Of a DNA stretch of 64,000 nucleotides, positions 33,835 to 44,855 are shown in pieces. Position numbers and translations under genes: made by a program. This stretch comes from Myxococcales bacterium. Lineage in GTDB: Bacteria > UBA10199 > 2-02-FULL-44-16 > JAAZCA01. The notes under the pieces are model-generated. The model had not been told where the DNA came from, ran no database searches, and was given only the letters and a program-made list of their open reading frames with translations. How positions within the stretch are numbered: the first letter of the stretch is position 1; each line of letters opens with the position of its first letter. The stretch lies in the NCBI GenBank assembly GCA_012513515.1, contig JAAZCA010000029.1, positions 1-64,000 on the forward strand. The letters run 5' to 3'.

Positions 33835-35094
33835 TTATACGAAATTTTCCCCTGAGAGGTAGAAGGAAGCTACGAAAAAGCCATCCCAATCCCCTCGCGA
33901 TGGATCGATCCTCAAAAAACCTTCCGGCGTTATAAACTCTTCAAGATATCCTCGAAAAGTTCCCCCTATTTCTGAAATCGGCCCCGGAGAAAGGGGGAGA
34001 TTTTTTAAAATCCAGAGCGCCTGCTCCTCGTTCTCCTCGGGGAATATGCTGCAGGTAAGATATACGAACCTTCCGCCGGGAGCGAGCCACGCTACCGCGG
34101 ATTTCAGGATATCTCTCTGCAGCGATACGCTCCGCGCTATCGTGGAATCGGTGACGCGCCACCTCACATCCGGATTCCTTCTGATCGTTCCGCTCCCCGT
34201 ACAAGGGGCATCGACGAGGATGAGGTCGAATTTGCCGCGAAGATCTCCCCTCTTCGAAAGTTCCTTAGAACCTATCACATCTATCGCGGCACCAGCGCGC
34301 CTCGCCCTCTTTTTCAATTCGGAGAGCTTTCCCGAATCGGGATCCGATGCGACTATTCGAGCCGATCCCCCTGCCAACATCGCAAGCATGAGGGATTTTC
34401 CCCCTGCGCCTGCACAAAGGTCCAGAATGTTCCTGCCCCCCGCCCCCGCTGCGACGAGGGTGGCGAGCTGGCTCCCCTCGTCCTGAACCTCCACCAACCC
34501 CTCCCTGTATGCGGAAGATTCGCGCAGATTCACGCGCTGCGGAATTCTTATTCCGAAGGGGGAATGCCCCGTCGGCAGCGCATCGATTCCGTCGGTCCGC
34601 AGCCTTGAAATTGCATCCTCCCTTTTCCCCTTGAGGAGGTTCGCGCGAAGCGACGGGGGGATAGGGCGGTTCATCATCTCGCACGCATCGAAACTCCTCG
34701 AAGGATACATCGCGACGATTCTCGAATAGAAGATCTGCGGCATTGAGAGATAGGACTGGAGGCCGCCGGGAAATGACCTCTCGAAAGGGGCGCTAAAATC
34801 GACCTTTTTCAGAAAAGCGAGATGATGAGGAAGCTCCGTAGAAGCCCCCTGCCAAAAGAGGTAACAGATGACCCTGTCGAGAATCGAAGGCTTGACGACA
34901 CCCGCCATCGACAGCCAGGCATCGAGCCTCATCTGCCAGCGGGTCACCCCGAAGACCGCTTCGGAGATCTCCCTCCTGGCGCGGCTTCCGAGCGATTTGT
35001 GCCGCAGGAAATATTCCGCCGCTATCCTGTCCATCGGCTTAGGTTCGATCTGAAAGGCCCTGAGTATGGCGGCCGCATGTTCCGGCGTATTCAT
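33835..35094 (-). CDS. rsmB: 16S rRNA (cytosine-C5)-methyltransferase, RsmB-like
   Basis: A 419-residue RsmB/NOL1/Sun family enzyme. The N-terminal 130 residues are helical and NusB-like (RRE(I)SEAVFGVTRWQ, LPHHLAFLKKVDFS-like pattern). The SAM-binding motif is DLCAGAGGKSLMLAML. The PCT motif in DAPCTGSGTIRRNPD and the catalytic cysteine motif in YLTCSIFPEENEEQ are intact. It faces the ECF gene pair divergently. RsmB is the best fit, though other m5C methyltransferases of the family cannot be fully excluded. Confidence 0.85.
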   Translation of the reverse strand: MNTPEHAAAILRAFQIEPKPMDRIAAEYFLRHKSLGSRARREISEAVFGVTRWQMRLDAWLSMAGVVKPSILDRVICYLFWQGASTELPHHLAFLKKVDFSAPFERSFPGGLQSYLSMPQIFYSRIVAMYPSRSFDACEMMNRPIPPSLRANLLKGKREDAISRLRTDGIDALPTGHSPFGIRIPQRVNLRESSAYREGLVEVQDEGSQLATLVAAGAGGRNILDLCAGAGGKSLMLAMLAGGSARIVASDPDSGKLSELKKRARRAGAAIDVIGSKELSKRGDLRGKFDLILVDAPCTGSGTIRRNPDVRWRVTDSTIARSVSLQRDILKSAVAWLAPGGRFVYLTCSIFPEENEEQALWILKNLPLSPGPISEIGGTFRGYLEEFITPEGFLRIDPSRGDWDGFFVASFYLSGENFV

Positions 35095-35184
35095 AAAACC
35101 CCCTCCATCCCAAGGAGATAGACAATTTTTTGACTCGAGTCCAGCGCCGTGCTAGCAGGACCGCCACCGAAGGAAGGAAGAGGC

Positions 35185-35915
35185 ATGCACCACAGTTTCC
35201 TTGACGCTCTCAGCTACAGCGACGGCCCGCTGCACGGATGGGATCCGCGTGTGAAACTCATGGCCGCCCTCGTTACGATCTTCTGCACCGCAAGCACCCC
35301 CTTCCCGCGTTTCGGAGCGCTCGCCGCTACAATCCTGATACTGATGGCGATTTCCACATTCGCAAAACTTCCTCCGCTACAGATCGTAAAAAAAATATCG
35401 ATGGTCCTCCCCTTCGTTCTAATAGCCTCTATTTCGCTGATCATAGCGGACTCTGAAAATCGCGCGGAGATTCTGGCAAGGCTGATCTTTCTGATAATGA
35501 AAGCAGCTGCATCGGTGGGAGCCCTGATAATCCTGTCATCCACGACAAAATTTCACGAAACGCTAAAGGGGATGCGGTGGATAGGAATTCCGCGGATAAT
35601 CACCGCCCTGATATCATTCATGTACAGCTTCGAATTCATACTGATAGATGAATTCCAGAGGCTCAGCACAGGCAGAAAAAGCAGAGATGTAGCGCCAGGA
35701 ATTATTCTGACATGGCGCAGCCGGGCATGGATGCTCGGAACATTTTTCATCCGCAGCATGGAGAGATCGGCGCGAATCCATAACGCGATGCTCGCGCGCG
35801 GATACTGCGGCGAGATAAAATCCTTCGACAGCTCGTCGCCGGTGCCGTCTAACCAGATTGCGATGGCCACCATCTACAGCGCAATGCTGATATTGATCAG
35901 ATCAGGAGTCGTACT

Positions 35916-35919
<4 letters not shown>
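35185..35919 (+). CDS. Energy-coupling factor transporter transmembrane protein EcfT
   Basis: A 244-residue T component with about five membrane spans. It starts SFLDALSYSDGPLHGWDPRVKL, a typical EcfT/CbiQ opening, and has the coupling motif RIHNAMLARGY near 195-205 that docks on the ATPases. The start at 35185 follows GGAAGGAAGAGG. It overlaps the ATPase gene by 4 bases. No S component, such as CbiM or BioY, is adjacent. Confidence 0.85.
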
Positions 35920-37949
<2,030 letters not shown>

Positions 37950-37955
37950 TCAAAA

Positions 37956-39359
37956 CTAGAGTATGTACCTGCTGAGATCGCGATCCTTGACGATCTCTGA
38001 AAGATTTTTCACGACATATCCACGATCGACTTTCACCGTCTGTCCCCCTCTTTCCGGAGCTTCAAATGAAAGCCCTTCAAGGAGCTTTTCCATTATAGTA
38101 TGAAGCCTACGGGCGCCGATATCCTCCATCTGAGAATTCACGTCAGCCGCAACCTGACATATCTCGTCTATGGCCGAATAGTCGAACTCCAGCGATACCC
38201 CCTCTGTCTGCATCATCGCCCTGTACTGTTTGATGAGCGAATTTTCTGGCTCGGTCAGGATCCTGATGAAATCCCCTTTCGAAAGGGAGTTGAGCTCGAC
38301 CCTTATCGGAAATCTGCCCTGCAGCTCCGGAATCAAATCGCTCGGCTTTGCGCTGTGAAAAGCTCCGGCGGCTATGAAGAGTATGTGATCCGTCTTGACC
38401 AGACCGTGCTTGGTGTTGACGGTCGAGCCCTCGATAATGGGGAGTATGTCGCGCTGCACTCCCTCGCGAGAGACGTCGGGGCCATGTCCTCGACCCTCCC
38501 CCGCCGAACGCGCGATCTTGTCTATCTCGTCCAAAAAAACTATGCCGTTTTGTTCAGTGCATTCGATCGCAAGCTTGACCACCGATTCCATATCGATGAG
38601 GCGCTGCGATTCCTCGGAGGAGAGATACGCAAGCGCTTCCGGAACGCGCATCTTCTTTTTCTTGTTCCCACCCTGAAAAAGACCGGAGAACATATCGCGC
38701 AGATTGGACTGCATCTCCTCCATGCTTCCTGCGGCCACCACCTCTATCGATGGCATCGCCGGACGTACTGCAGGCTGAATTTCGACCATACGATCGTCGA
38801 GTTTTCCTTCGCGAAGAAGCTTCCTCAGCCGCTCCCTCGTATCGGCCCTGCGCCTCCCGCTCTCTGCGGAGGGCTCCGGCACCACTTCGGATGCGGCATC
38901 GTCGAAGCTCTGCGGAAGATCATGCTCAGGCTCGAGGGAGCCCGGAAGGAGAAGATCCAAAAGTTTTTCCTCCGCCATCTCCTGAGCGCGAACCATGACC
39001 TTGCGCGACTCCTCCTCGCGCACCATCTTTACCGCAACCTCGACCAGCTCCCTGATCATCGACTCGACATCCTTGCCGACGTAGCCGACTTCGGTGAACT
39101 TGGAGGCCTCTACCTTTATGAAGGGAGCATCTGCGAGTTTTGCGAGCCTTCTGGCGATTTCTGTTTTCCCGACTCCGGTGGGGCCTATCATGATGATATT
39201 TTTTGGAACTATCTCGTCGCGCAGATCACCTTCCACCTGCCTGCGGCGCCACCTGTTCCTGAGAGCTATGGCGACCGATCTCTTCGCCTTGTCCTGGCCG
39301 ATGATGTATCTGTCGAGCTCTGAAACTATTTCCCTTGGCGTAAAATTTTTTTCTTCCAT
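37956..39359 (-). CDS. hslU: ATP-dependent protease ATPase subunit HslU
   Basis: A 467-residue AAA+ unfoldase that feeds the HslV protease. It starts with the conserved [33 protein letters not shown], then Walker [16 protein letters not shown], the pore motif [16 protein letters not shown], Walker [12 protein letters not shown] and the C-terminal hook DRDLSRYIL used to dock HslV. The start at 39359 (ATG, with GAGG upstream) is preferred over an in-frame TTG three codons earlier. It follows hslV closely. Confidence 0.96.
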   Translation of the reverse strand: MEEKNFTPREIVSELDRYIIGQDKAKRSVAIALRNRWRRRQVEGDLRDEIVPKNIIMIGPTGVGKTEIARRLAKLADAPFIKVEASKFTEVGYVGKDVESMIRELVEVAVKMVREEESRKVMVRAQEMAEEKLLDLLLPGSLEPEHDLPQSFDDAASEVVPEPSAESGRRRADTRERLRKLLREGKLDDRMVEIQPAVRPAMPSIEVVAAGSMEEMQSNLRDMFSGLFQGGNKKKKMRVPEALAYLSSEESQRLIDMESVVKLAIECTEQNGIVFLDEIDKIARSAGEGRGHGPDVSREGVQRDILPIIEGSTVNTKHGLVKTDHILFIAAGAFHSAKPSDLIPELQGRFPIRVELNSLSKGDFIRILTEPENSLIKQYRAMMQTEGVSLEFDYSAIDEICQVAADVNSQMEDIGARRLHTIMEKLLEGLSFEAPERGGQTVKVDRGYVVKNLSEIVKDRDLSRYIL

Positions 39360-39375
39360 GTCAGTCAACAGCTCC

Positions 39376-39906
39376 TCATTTCAAAACTTCGCTTTGAATG
39401 TTTTCGTTCGTATAGATACATATCTCGGACGCTATCTTCATCGCCTCAGCGACGATCTGCAAAGCGTCGAGAGATGAATGTCTGAGCATCGCCCTTGCCG
39501 CGGCCAGCGCGTACGGACCGCCTGATCCTATCGCGGTGACATCGTCATCAGGCTCGAGGAGATCCCCCGTGCCCGAGATGGTAAAGGTTTTTTCGCGATC
39601 GGCCACGATCATCATAGCCTCAAGTTTGCGCAGGATTCTGTCGGTTCGCCAGTCCTTGGCGAGCTCAACCGCGGCGCGGGTGAGGTTGCCACGAAATTCC
39701 TCCAGCTTTCCCTCGAAGCGCTCGAATAGCGTGAAGGCATCCGCGCTCGAGCCTGCAAATCCTGCGAGGACCGTCCCATCCCTCATCGTCCGAATCTTTC
39801 TGGCCCCGCTTTTCATTATGGTATTGCCGAAGCTGACCTGCCCATCGCCGGCCAGCGCGACCATGCCGTCTCTTCTTACGCAAAGAATCGTCGTGGACTT
39901 GAACAT
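39376..39906 (-). CDS. hslV: ATP-dependent protease subunit HslV
   Basis: The 176-residue threonine protease of HslUV. The first residues are [14 protein letters not shown], and cleavage before the TT pair would expose the catalytic threonine; KKEE-free [13 protein letters not shown] and [16 protein letters not shown] are typical. The leader before the catalytic Thr is 4 residues longer than in most species. It is 16 bases upstream of hslU. Confidence 0.96.
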   Translation of the reverse strand: MFKSTTILCVRRDGMVALAGDGQVSFGNTIMKSGARKIRTMRDGTVLAGFAGSSADAFTLFERFEGKLEEFRGNLTRAAVELAKDWRTDRILRKLEAMMIVADREKTFTISGTGDLLEPDDDVTAIGSGGPYALAAARAMLRHSSLDALQIVAEAMKIASEICIYTNENIQSEVLK

Positions 39907-39916
39907 CGCCCCTCCG

Positions 39917-40205
39917 TTTTAGGAACCTCTAAGAAATTAGCGAATTTGTCATCCCCTGCATCATTAGGCAGTTTTCTGCCGAATTTTTCGAAAGGTGCCT
40001 CTAAAAACTACTTGGCGTCACCGCCTGCCTGGGAAAATTTGTGAATCTTCACGGCGGTTCGACAAGCTCACCGTCATGAGTAAACGAGAGCGAGTCGAAT
40101 GAATGAAGTTCGTCCCAGGCTCAAAAATTTTCCCGGGCGGCGGCATCATTAATACAGTTCCTTTTCGAGGAACCCTGTATGCAGCTTTTCAGAGGTTCCT
40201 TAAAA
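39917..40205. mobile_element. Candidate MITE-like element with nested inverted repeats
   Basis: The spacer between xerC and hslV (39907-40295) holds terminal inverted repeats TTTTAGGAACCTCT (39917-39930) and AGAGGTTCCTTAAAA (40191-40205). Inside are a perfect 10-base pair GGGAAAATTT (40031-40040) and AAATTTTCCC (40125-40134), and a TTCGAC/GTCGAA pair around 40057 and 40094. No ORF is carried, so it would be non-autonomous. The 90 bases beyond it to xerC show nothing. Confidence 0.5.
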
Positions 40206-40295
40206 TTATTTTGGGTAAAAGACGACAGCGGCTTCAGATATTAACATCCGACCGCAGCGTCAATGAAATAAGCGAAAGGAGAGTTTAAACCGGCA

Positions 40296-41201
40296 TTATG
40301 CCTTCGGATGCGCCTTGTCGTACGTCTTCATGAGCCCTTCGAGGCTCACATGCGTATATTTCTGCGTCGTAGAGAGGCTCGCATGACCGAGGAGCTCCTG
40401 AATGCCGCGCATGTCGGCACCGGAACCAAGCAGGTGCGTGGCGAAGGTGTGCCTCAAAACGTGGGGCGTCACCTTTTTCTGCAGACCGCAGACCTTGATG
40501 TATTTGTTGAGCATCCTCTCAACCGAACGCGCGGTAAGCCTTCCACCCCGCCTGTTCACAAAAAGCGCGTTTTCCTCGGCGCTCTCGGGGCAAAGCGCCG
40601 CTCTGTAATTCAGGTATGAAGCGATGGCACTGCATGCCTTTTCACCCATCGGAACTATTCTCTCCTTGCGCCCCTTCCCCATAACACGAACTGTCTTGGC
40701 TGCAAGATCGATAGAGTCTACGTCCAGATCGACGAGCTCGCCGACGCGCAGGCCGGAAGCATAAAGCAGCTCTATGATCGCCTTGTCCCTGGAACCGAGG
40801 GCCTCGTTACCGGATGGTGCATCGATAAGCGAGAAGACCTCGTCCACCGTCAAAAATCTCGGAATTCTCTTCGGGACCTTCGGGGTGGCTACCTCTTTCG
40901 CCGGATTTGAAGGGACGACCCCTTTTCGCAAACAAAACTGAAAAAATGTCCTCAGAGAGGCCAGCTTTCTAGCCATTGAGGAAGGAGAGCGATCCTTGAT
41001 CATCTTTCCGAGGTATTCCCTCACCGTGTTTGGATCGACATTGGAAAGAAAGGATGGCTCTTTGGACATTATGTCCGGATACTTCGTTGATAGAAAAGTG
41101 AAAAACTGCGTGAGATCGACCATGTAGTTCTTATGCGTGTGCAGCGAAGAACCCTTCTCATTGAGCAGGTAACTCTCGAATTTCTTTATAAATTGCTTCA
41201 T
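40296..41201 (-). CDS. xerC: Tyrosine recombinase XerC
   Basis: A 301-residue tyrosine recombinase used for chromosome dimer resolution at dif. The catalytic residues are all present: Arg152 (ASGLRVGEL), His247-x-x-Arg250 (HVLRH), His273 (LGHAS) and Tyr282 (TQKYTHV). The N-terminal SAM-like core-binding domain is normal. It heads the xerC-hslV-hslU group conserved in many bacteria. XerD cannot be excluded from sequence alone, but the context favours XerC. Confidence 0.92.
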   Translation of the reverse strand: MKQFIKKFESYLLNEKGSSLHTHKNYMVDLTQFFTFLSTKYPDIMSKEPSFLSNVDPNTVREYLGKMIKDRSPSSMARKLASLRTFFQFCLRKGVVPSNPAKEVATPKVPKRIPRFLTVDEVFSLIDAPSGNEALGSRDKAIIELLYASGLRVGELVDLDVDSIDLAAKTVRVMGKGRKERIVPMGEKACSAIASYLNYRAALCPESAEENALFVNRRGGRLTARSVERMLNKYIKVCGLQKKVTPHVLRHTFATHLLGSGADMRGIQELLGHASLSTTQKYTHVSLEGLMKTYDKAHPKA

Positions 41202-41350
41202 AATCGTCCCTCCCCCAAGGTTAGGGCGATTTTACAGGAGGAAATGCTAAAAGCAACAACTTTGTCGCATAAAGAGCCCTGCCGATAAACACAGATTTAT
41301 TGGGGATTTGCGGGTTTTTTATGGATTACAGAAGATTGCTGAAAGATCGT

Positions 41351-42841
41351 TCAGCGCTGCGAAAGACGCCTTTTCAAGGCGATCACCGATGAAACTGCCA
41401 AGATGAAAATCATGGCCATTACATAAATTTTGGCAATCTCATTATCAGGGAGATAGAGCAAAAGCAGCGCGCAGGAACCCCCCGCATCGGAGAAGAAATA
41501 TTTTGATTCCTCTGAAGCCCTGCTCCCGACCTCCGAAGAATCGGGGGCCTTACCTCCACCACCCCCTCCTCCACCGGCGGATGGATCAGGGCAAACCTTG
41601 GCCTGGGGATCATATACATCCGGTATGCCGTTGTTATTGGCATCAACCCATACCCCCCCTTCCATGCTGTCAGGGCAGCCATCCCCGTCGGAATCCTCGT
41701 CGCGGCTGTTAGGAATGCCATCGCAATCGATGTCATGGATGGAAGCGGGGGTCAGACATTCCCCCTCACCTACCACCTTCGTGTAATCGAAGTCCGGCAC
41801 ACCGTCGCCGTCGAAATCTCCGAGATCCTCAAGTCCATCCTCAAGTCCATCGCCATCGGTATCTGCGACGGTCGGATCGCTCTCTTCGGCATCCAACCAG
41901 CCATTGGCGTTGGCATCCTCTTCACCATCCAGCCTTCCATCGCCATCGGAATCCGGGTTCAGCGGGTCGAGCACGCTTGGCCTTTTAAAATTCGTGCCCA
42001 CCGCCTGAAGGCCATGGCACCCCTTGTAAGGTATCGGCTGGATTTTCCCCAGCTCGATTCCATCCGAGAGGCCATCTCCGTCGGTGTCGCATTTATTCGG
42101 AAGGGTGCCAATCCGGCGCTCTTCGCTGTCGCTAACTCCATCTCCGTCGCTGTCGAAGCGCAGTGGGTCGCTCTCGTCGAATCCGATCTCGCCGTCGCCG
42201 TCGCGATCCCCCTCCTCGCCGTCGAGAAGTCCGTCGCCATCGCTATCCGAATCGTTGGGATCGGTCTCCAGCCAGCTTACTATCGCACCTTCTTCGGGAG
42301 GAAAGTCCCCTTCAAAATCCCTTCTGCCGTTGAAATTAAAATCCTCCATCCCATCGATAACGCCGTCGTTGTCGCTATCCTCTGAGGTCGGATCCGTGGT
42401 GCTAGATGGGTCGAGGTCAAACAGTATGGATATATTAGACAACCCCTGCGGGGCGTTCGGGTCCGCCGCAATAGCGTTGGCAAGAACAGTGATCTTCTTG
42501 TCCTGCAAAATTTTCAGGCATCGTTCGGAAAATTTGTGGACGGGGCGAATCTTCATCCCCTCGACCAAGGCCCGCGCCTCGGCCTCGGTCAGCCCCATCT
42601 CGAGGCCATCCGGAAGGCAGTCCCCATCGGTATCCGAATTCTGAAAATCCGTCTCCCCCTCGCTTGCATCCCATTTCCCATTTCCGTTTTTGTCCTCGAT
42701 CGCGTCGGGAATACCGTCGCAGTCGAAATCGCCGGGACACCCCTGCTGCCCGAGGGCGTCGGCAACAAACGCTCCGGAGAGGATAAGCAACGCAAGCAAG
42801 GTCGCTGCACAGATGTTGTATAGGTTCTTCCTCGCTCTCAT
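41351..42841 (-). CDS. Secreted TSP3-repeat protein with C-terminal anchor
   Basis: A 496-residue protein. The signal peptide ends near ADALG (about residue 31). From about 37 to 415 there are about ten calcium-binding TSP3 repeats (DFDCDGIPDAIEDKNGNG, DSDGDGLLDGEEGDRDGDG). Then come a Gly-rich spacer (GGGGGGG), a Cys at about 457, a hydrophobic span (about 475-490) and KRRLSQR. The tail resembles the Cys/TM/Arg tails of the other two secreted proteins here. Its start overlaps the previous gene by 4 bases. Surface display is inferred. Confidence 0.75.
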   Translation of the reverse strand: MRARKNLYNICAATLLALLILSGAFVADALGQQGCPGDFDCDGIPDAIEDKNGNGKWDASEGETDFQNSDTDGDCLPDGLEMGLTEAEARALVEGMKIRPVHKFSERCLKILQDKKITVLANAIAADPNAPQGLSNISILFDLDPSSTTDPTSEDSDNDGVIDGMEDFNFNGRRDFEGDFPPEEGAIVSWLETDPNDSDSDGDGLLDGEEGDRDGDGEIGFDESDPLRFDSDGDGVSDSEERRIGTLPNKCDTDGDGLSDGIELGKIQPIPYKGCHGLQAVGTNFKRPSVLDPLNPDSDGDGRLDGEEDANANGWLDAEESDPTVADTDGDGLEDGLEDLGDFDGDGVPDFDYTKVVGEGECLTPASIHDIDCDGIPNSRDEDSDGDGCPDSMEGGVWVDANNNGIPDVYDPQAKVCPDPSAGGGGGGGGKAPDSSEVGSRASEESKYFFSDAGGSCALLLLYLPDNEIAKIYVMAMIFILAVSSVIALKRRLSQR

Positions 42842-43617
42842 AGCTGGCGCCCCCTTCTCTCAAGCTCCTTCTCCAAATCTCTGGCAATCGCATCCATCGT
42901 ATTCCACAAAAATGCCAGATTGGGATTTTCCTGCCATGGAGGGAGCGCAATAAAACCGCTGCGCGTTATCCCAGCCTCCTCCAGCGCCTTTCTCCCATCC
43001 CATCCGTGCACGCGACTCGCGTACTGCAGATAGCTTTCTATAAAACCCCCGACGCCCATTTCCTCGAACTCCTCGCGGGAGACTCCGAGCTCGGGATATA
43101 TGGAACCCCGCAAAAGGCCGAAGTGCTTGAGGTCGCAAAAATGTGCCGACATATACAGGACGTTCTGCATAGCCCTGTTGCTTCCTACCTTCCCCGTACG
43201 AAATACCCTCGCGGCTCCGACTCGAAGATCCAGCTGATACTTCAGCAAGGGCGTCGTCATTATCTCCGAAAGATAGATACTCACATCCCCGCTGAACCTG
43301 AAGGCCGATCGTTCAGAAAGTTGCGTCGTCAATCTGAAGGGATTGCCCAAATGAATTTCAACTTGGCTGTCCGGGGAACTGAAGATAACGGGTATCTTAT
43401 CCTGCCGCGACTCCCCTGAAGCCATCTTCCGCATGGCTTCGATCCCATGAGCGGCGCGTTCGAGGATATCGCTTTCCCCGATGCCGATGCCGCTTATCGC
43501 AACGGAGGACGCGGGTCCCGCGATGATAGGGAGCGGAACCGATGGAAGCTGTTGAAAAGATCCTATCCTCCAGGATGCGGCTGTGGGTGCTAAAGCGGAA
43601 TAAAAGGTGAGGGACAT
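42838..43617 (-). CDS. Unknown protein coupled to a TSP3 surface protein
   Basis: A 259-residue protein I do not recognise. It has no signal peptide. Visible features are an N-terminal hydrophobic region (LPSVPLPIIAGPASSVAISGIGIGES), a central region of likely beta structure (QVEIHLGNPFRLTT, FRFSGDVSIYLSEIMTTPLLKYQLDL), a Cys-containing segment (SAHFCDLKHFGLL) and a C-terminal helix rich in Glu/Arg. Its stop overlaps the ATG of the TSP3 gene (ATGA), so the two are cotranslated. Confidence 0.55.
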   Translation of the reverse strand: MSLTFYSALAPTAASWRIGSFQQLPSVPLPIIAGPASSVAISGIGIGESDILERAAHGIEAMRKMASGESRQDKIPVIFSSPDSQVEIHLGNPFRLTTQLSERSAFRFSGDVSIYLSEIMTTPLLKYQLDLRVGAARVFRTGKVGSNRAMQNVLYMSAHFCDLKHFGLLRGSIYPELGVSREEFEEMGVGGFIESYLQYASRVHGWDGRKALEEAGITRSGFIALPPWQENPNLAFLWNTMDAIARDLEKELERRGRQL

Positions 43618-43849
43618 TGAACCAGCTCCTTTTTCTGCGCCTGTAAAAACCAGCGCGTTGAAGATGCTCCCTTATCGATTTTATTCGGAGAAAGTTGCTT
43701 TAAAAAATAGAGGAAGAAAAAGGTCGCTGCGTCAATAAAATGACGCAAGGGGTCAGGTGGGTGCGTATTGCCCCTTTGACTATCCAGTGGAAAAGATCTC
43801 ACAACTTTTTTCGGACATAGCCGATAAGCCCGCTGATCGGAGAGAAACC

Positions 43850-44833
43850 ATGTCGAGAGAACAAGCCTCAAAACTGTGCGGCTCTATCCCCCCCGACAGG
43901 AGAGAATACTGCGAAACCCTGGCGGAGCAGTGTCTGGCCCAGAGAAAAGAACGGGCTATCACATACAACCTCGAGCTCGATGGGGAGAACTCCCTCTCCC
44001 TGCCAAACTTCGATAACTGCATCTCCTACGCAAAATTCAGGGCGAAAACTGTTGCACCCATGCCTCCGGTAGCCAGAAAAGAACCGGCCAAGCCGGAGCC
44101 GGCAGCTAAAGAGCGCGCAAGAGAAAAACCCCCCGCCAAGCAGAAAGATGCGGCGAAAGAAACTTCAGAACTGAAATTTAGCGACAGGCAGGCGGCTGCC
44201 GATGCGGGAGCACAATGCGAAGAGATGTTCGATCCGAACTCTGCGGCGATGAGATCCTGCGTGGAACATACCTATCCATGTTTCTCGAAGGAGGCGCCCC
44301 CCTTCACCCTGCCCTTTACCAGCTCCACATTCCCAACGAGGGACAGGTGCTTGCAATTTGTAAAATTTTACATAGGAGGAATTCTTGGGGACGAACCTAT
44401 AAAAAAATCCCCTCCGGCGGAATCCCCTCCACCAGCTCGCACGGAGTCAAAGAGCTCGGGCGCTGTCAGCCCCCTTAAAAAAGCGGATGAAAATGCGCCA
44501 CTCGCCTCCTTCGCGCGCCTGAATTTTTCAATGGAAAATTCCAAAGAGATACGCGTCGAAAAGATGATCGCGCCATTCATACATGACAAGAGACAGTACG
44601 GAGTTGAATTCACGCTCGGGTATTTCGTCGAAGAGCTCGGCTACGGGAAATACAGAATTCATTATCAGGCCGTCCCGGGAAAGAGGGAGAAGTTCAACAG
44701 GGAGGAATTGGAAAAAAGCGCCGATTTCACGGTGGAGGGAAAAAAGATACTGGAGACCCTCGCCTTCCAGTTCAAACTATATCACAGAGGAAACTTCAAA
44801 GGGATATCGTCCATAGAGATAGTTCAGCTCTAA
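43850..44833 (+). CDS. Unknown Cys-containing protein with Pro/Lys linkers
   Basis: A 327-residue protein starting at the ATG at 43850, which has GGAG nine bases upstream; an upstream in-frame GTG at 43757 is less likely. The N-terminal 60 residues have three Cys (KLCGSI, EYCETL, EQCLAQ), followed by a linker of Pro/Lys/Glu/Ala. A second Cys-rich block (AQCEEMF, SCVEHTYPCFS, RCLQFVKFY) has similar spacing, then comes another linker. The last about 100 residues form a compact domain (FSMENSKEIRVEKMIAPFIH, YGKYRIHYQAVPGKREKF). I know no family. The gene lies rightward between topA and the TSP3 pair. Confidence 0.5.
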   Translation: MSREQASKLCGSIPPDRREYCETLAEQCLAQRKERAITYNLELDGENSLSLPNFDNCISYAKFRAKTVAPMPPVARKEPAKPEPAAKERAREKPPAKQKDAAKETSELKFSDRQAAADAGAQCEEMFDPNSAAMRSCVEHTYPCFSKEAPPFTLPFTSSTFPTRDRCLQFVKFYIGGILGDEPIKKSPPAESPPPARTESKSSGAVSPLKKADENAPLASFARLNFSMENSKEIRVEKMIAPFIHDKRQYGVEFTLGYFVEELGYGKYRIHYQAVPGKREKFNREELEKSADFTVEGKKILETLAFQFKLYHRGNFKGISSIEIVQL

Positions 44834-44855
44834 ATTTTCTGAGATCGAGGCTCAA

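Noticed and set aside
38100-39323. 407-residue rightward ORF
   Set aside because: It is antisense to hslU, whose motifs are all intact; codon bias of the real gene creates the open frame.
39907-40295. tRNA gene in the xerC-hslV spacer
   Set aside because: No cloverleaf with GGTTCRA arm and matching acceptor; the GGTTCGACAAGC string belongs to the inverted-repeat structure instead.
41735-42385. 216-residue rightward ORF of repeated VAIAI-like pattern
   Set aside because: It is the complement of GAT/GAC-rich TSP3 repeats, which always give such a hydrophobic shadow.
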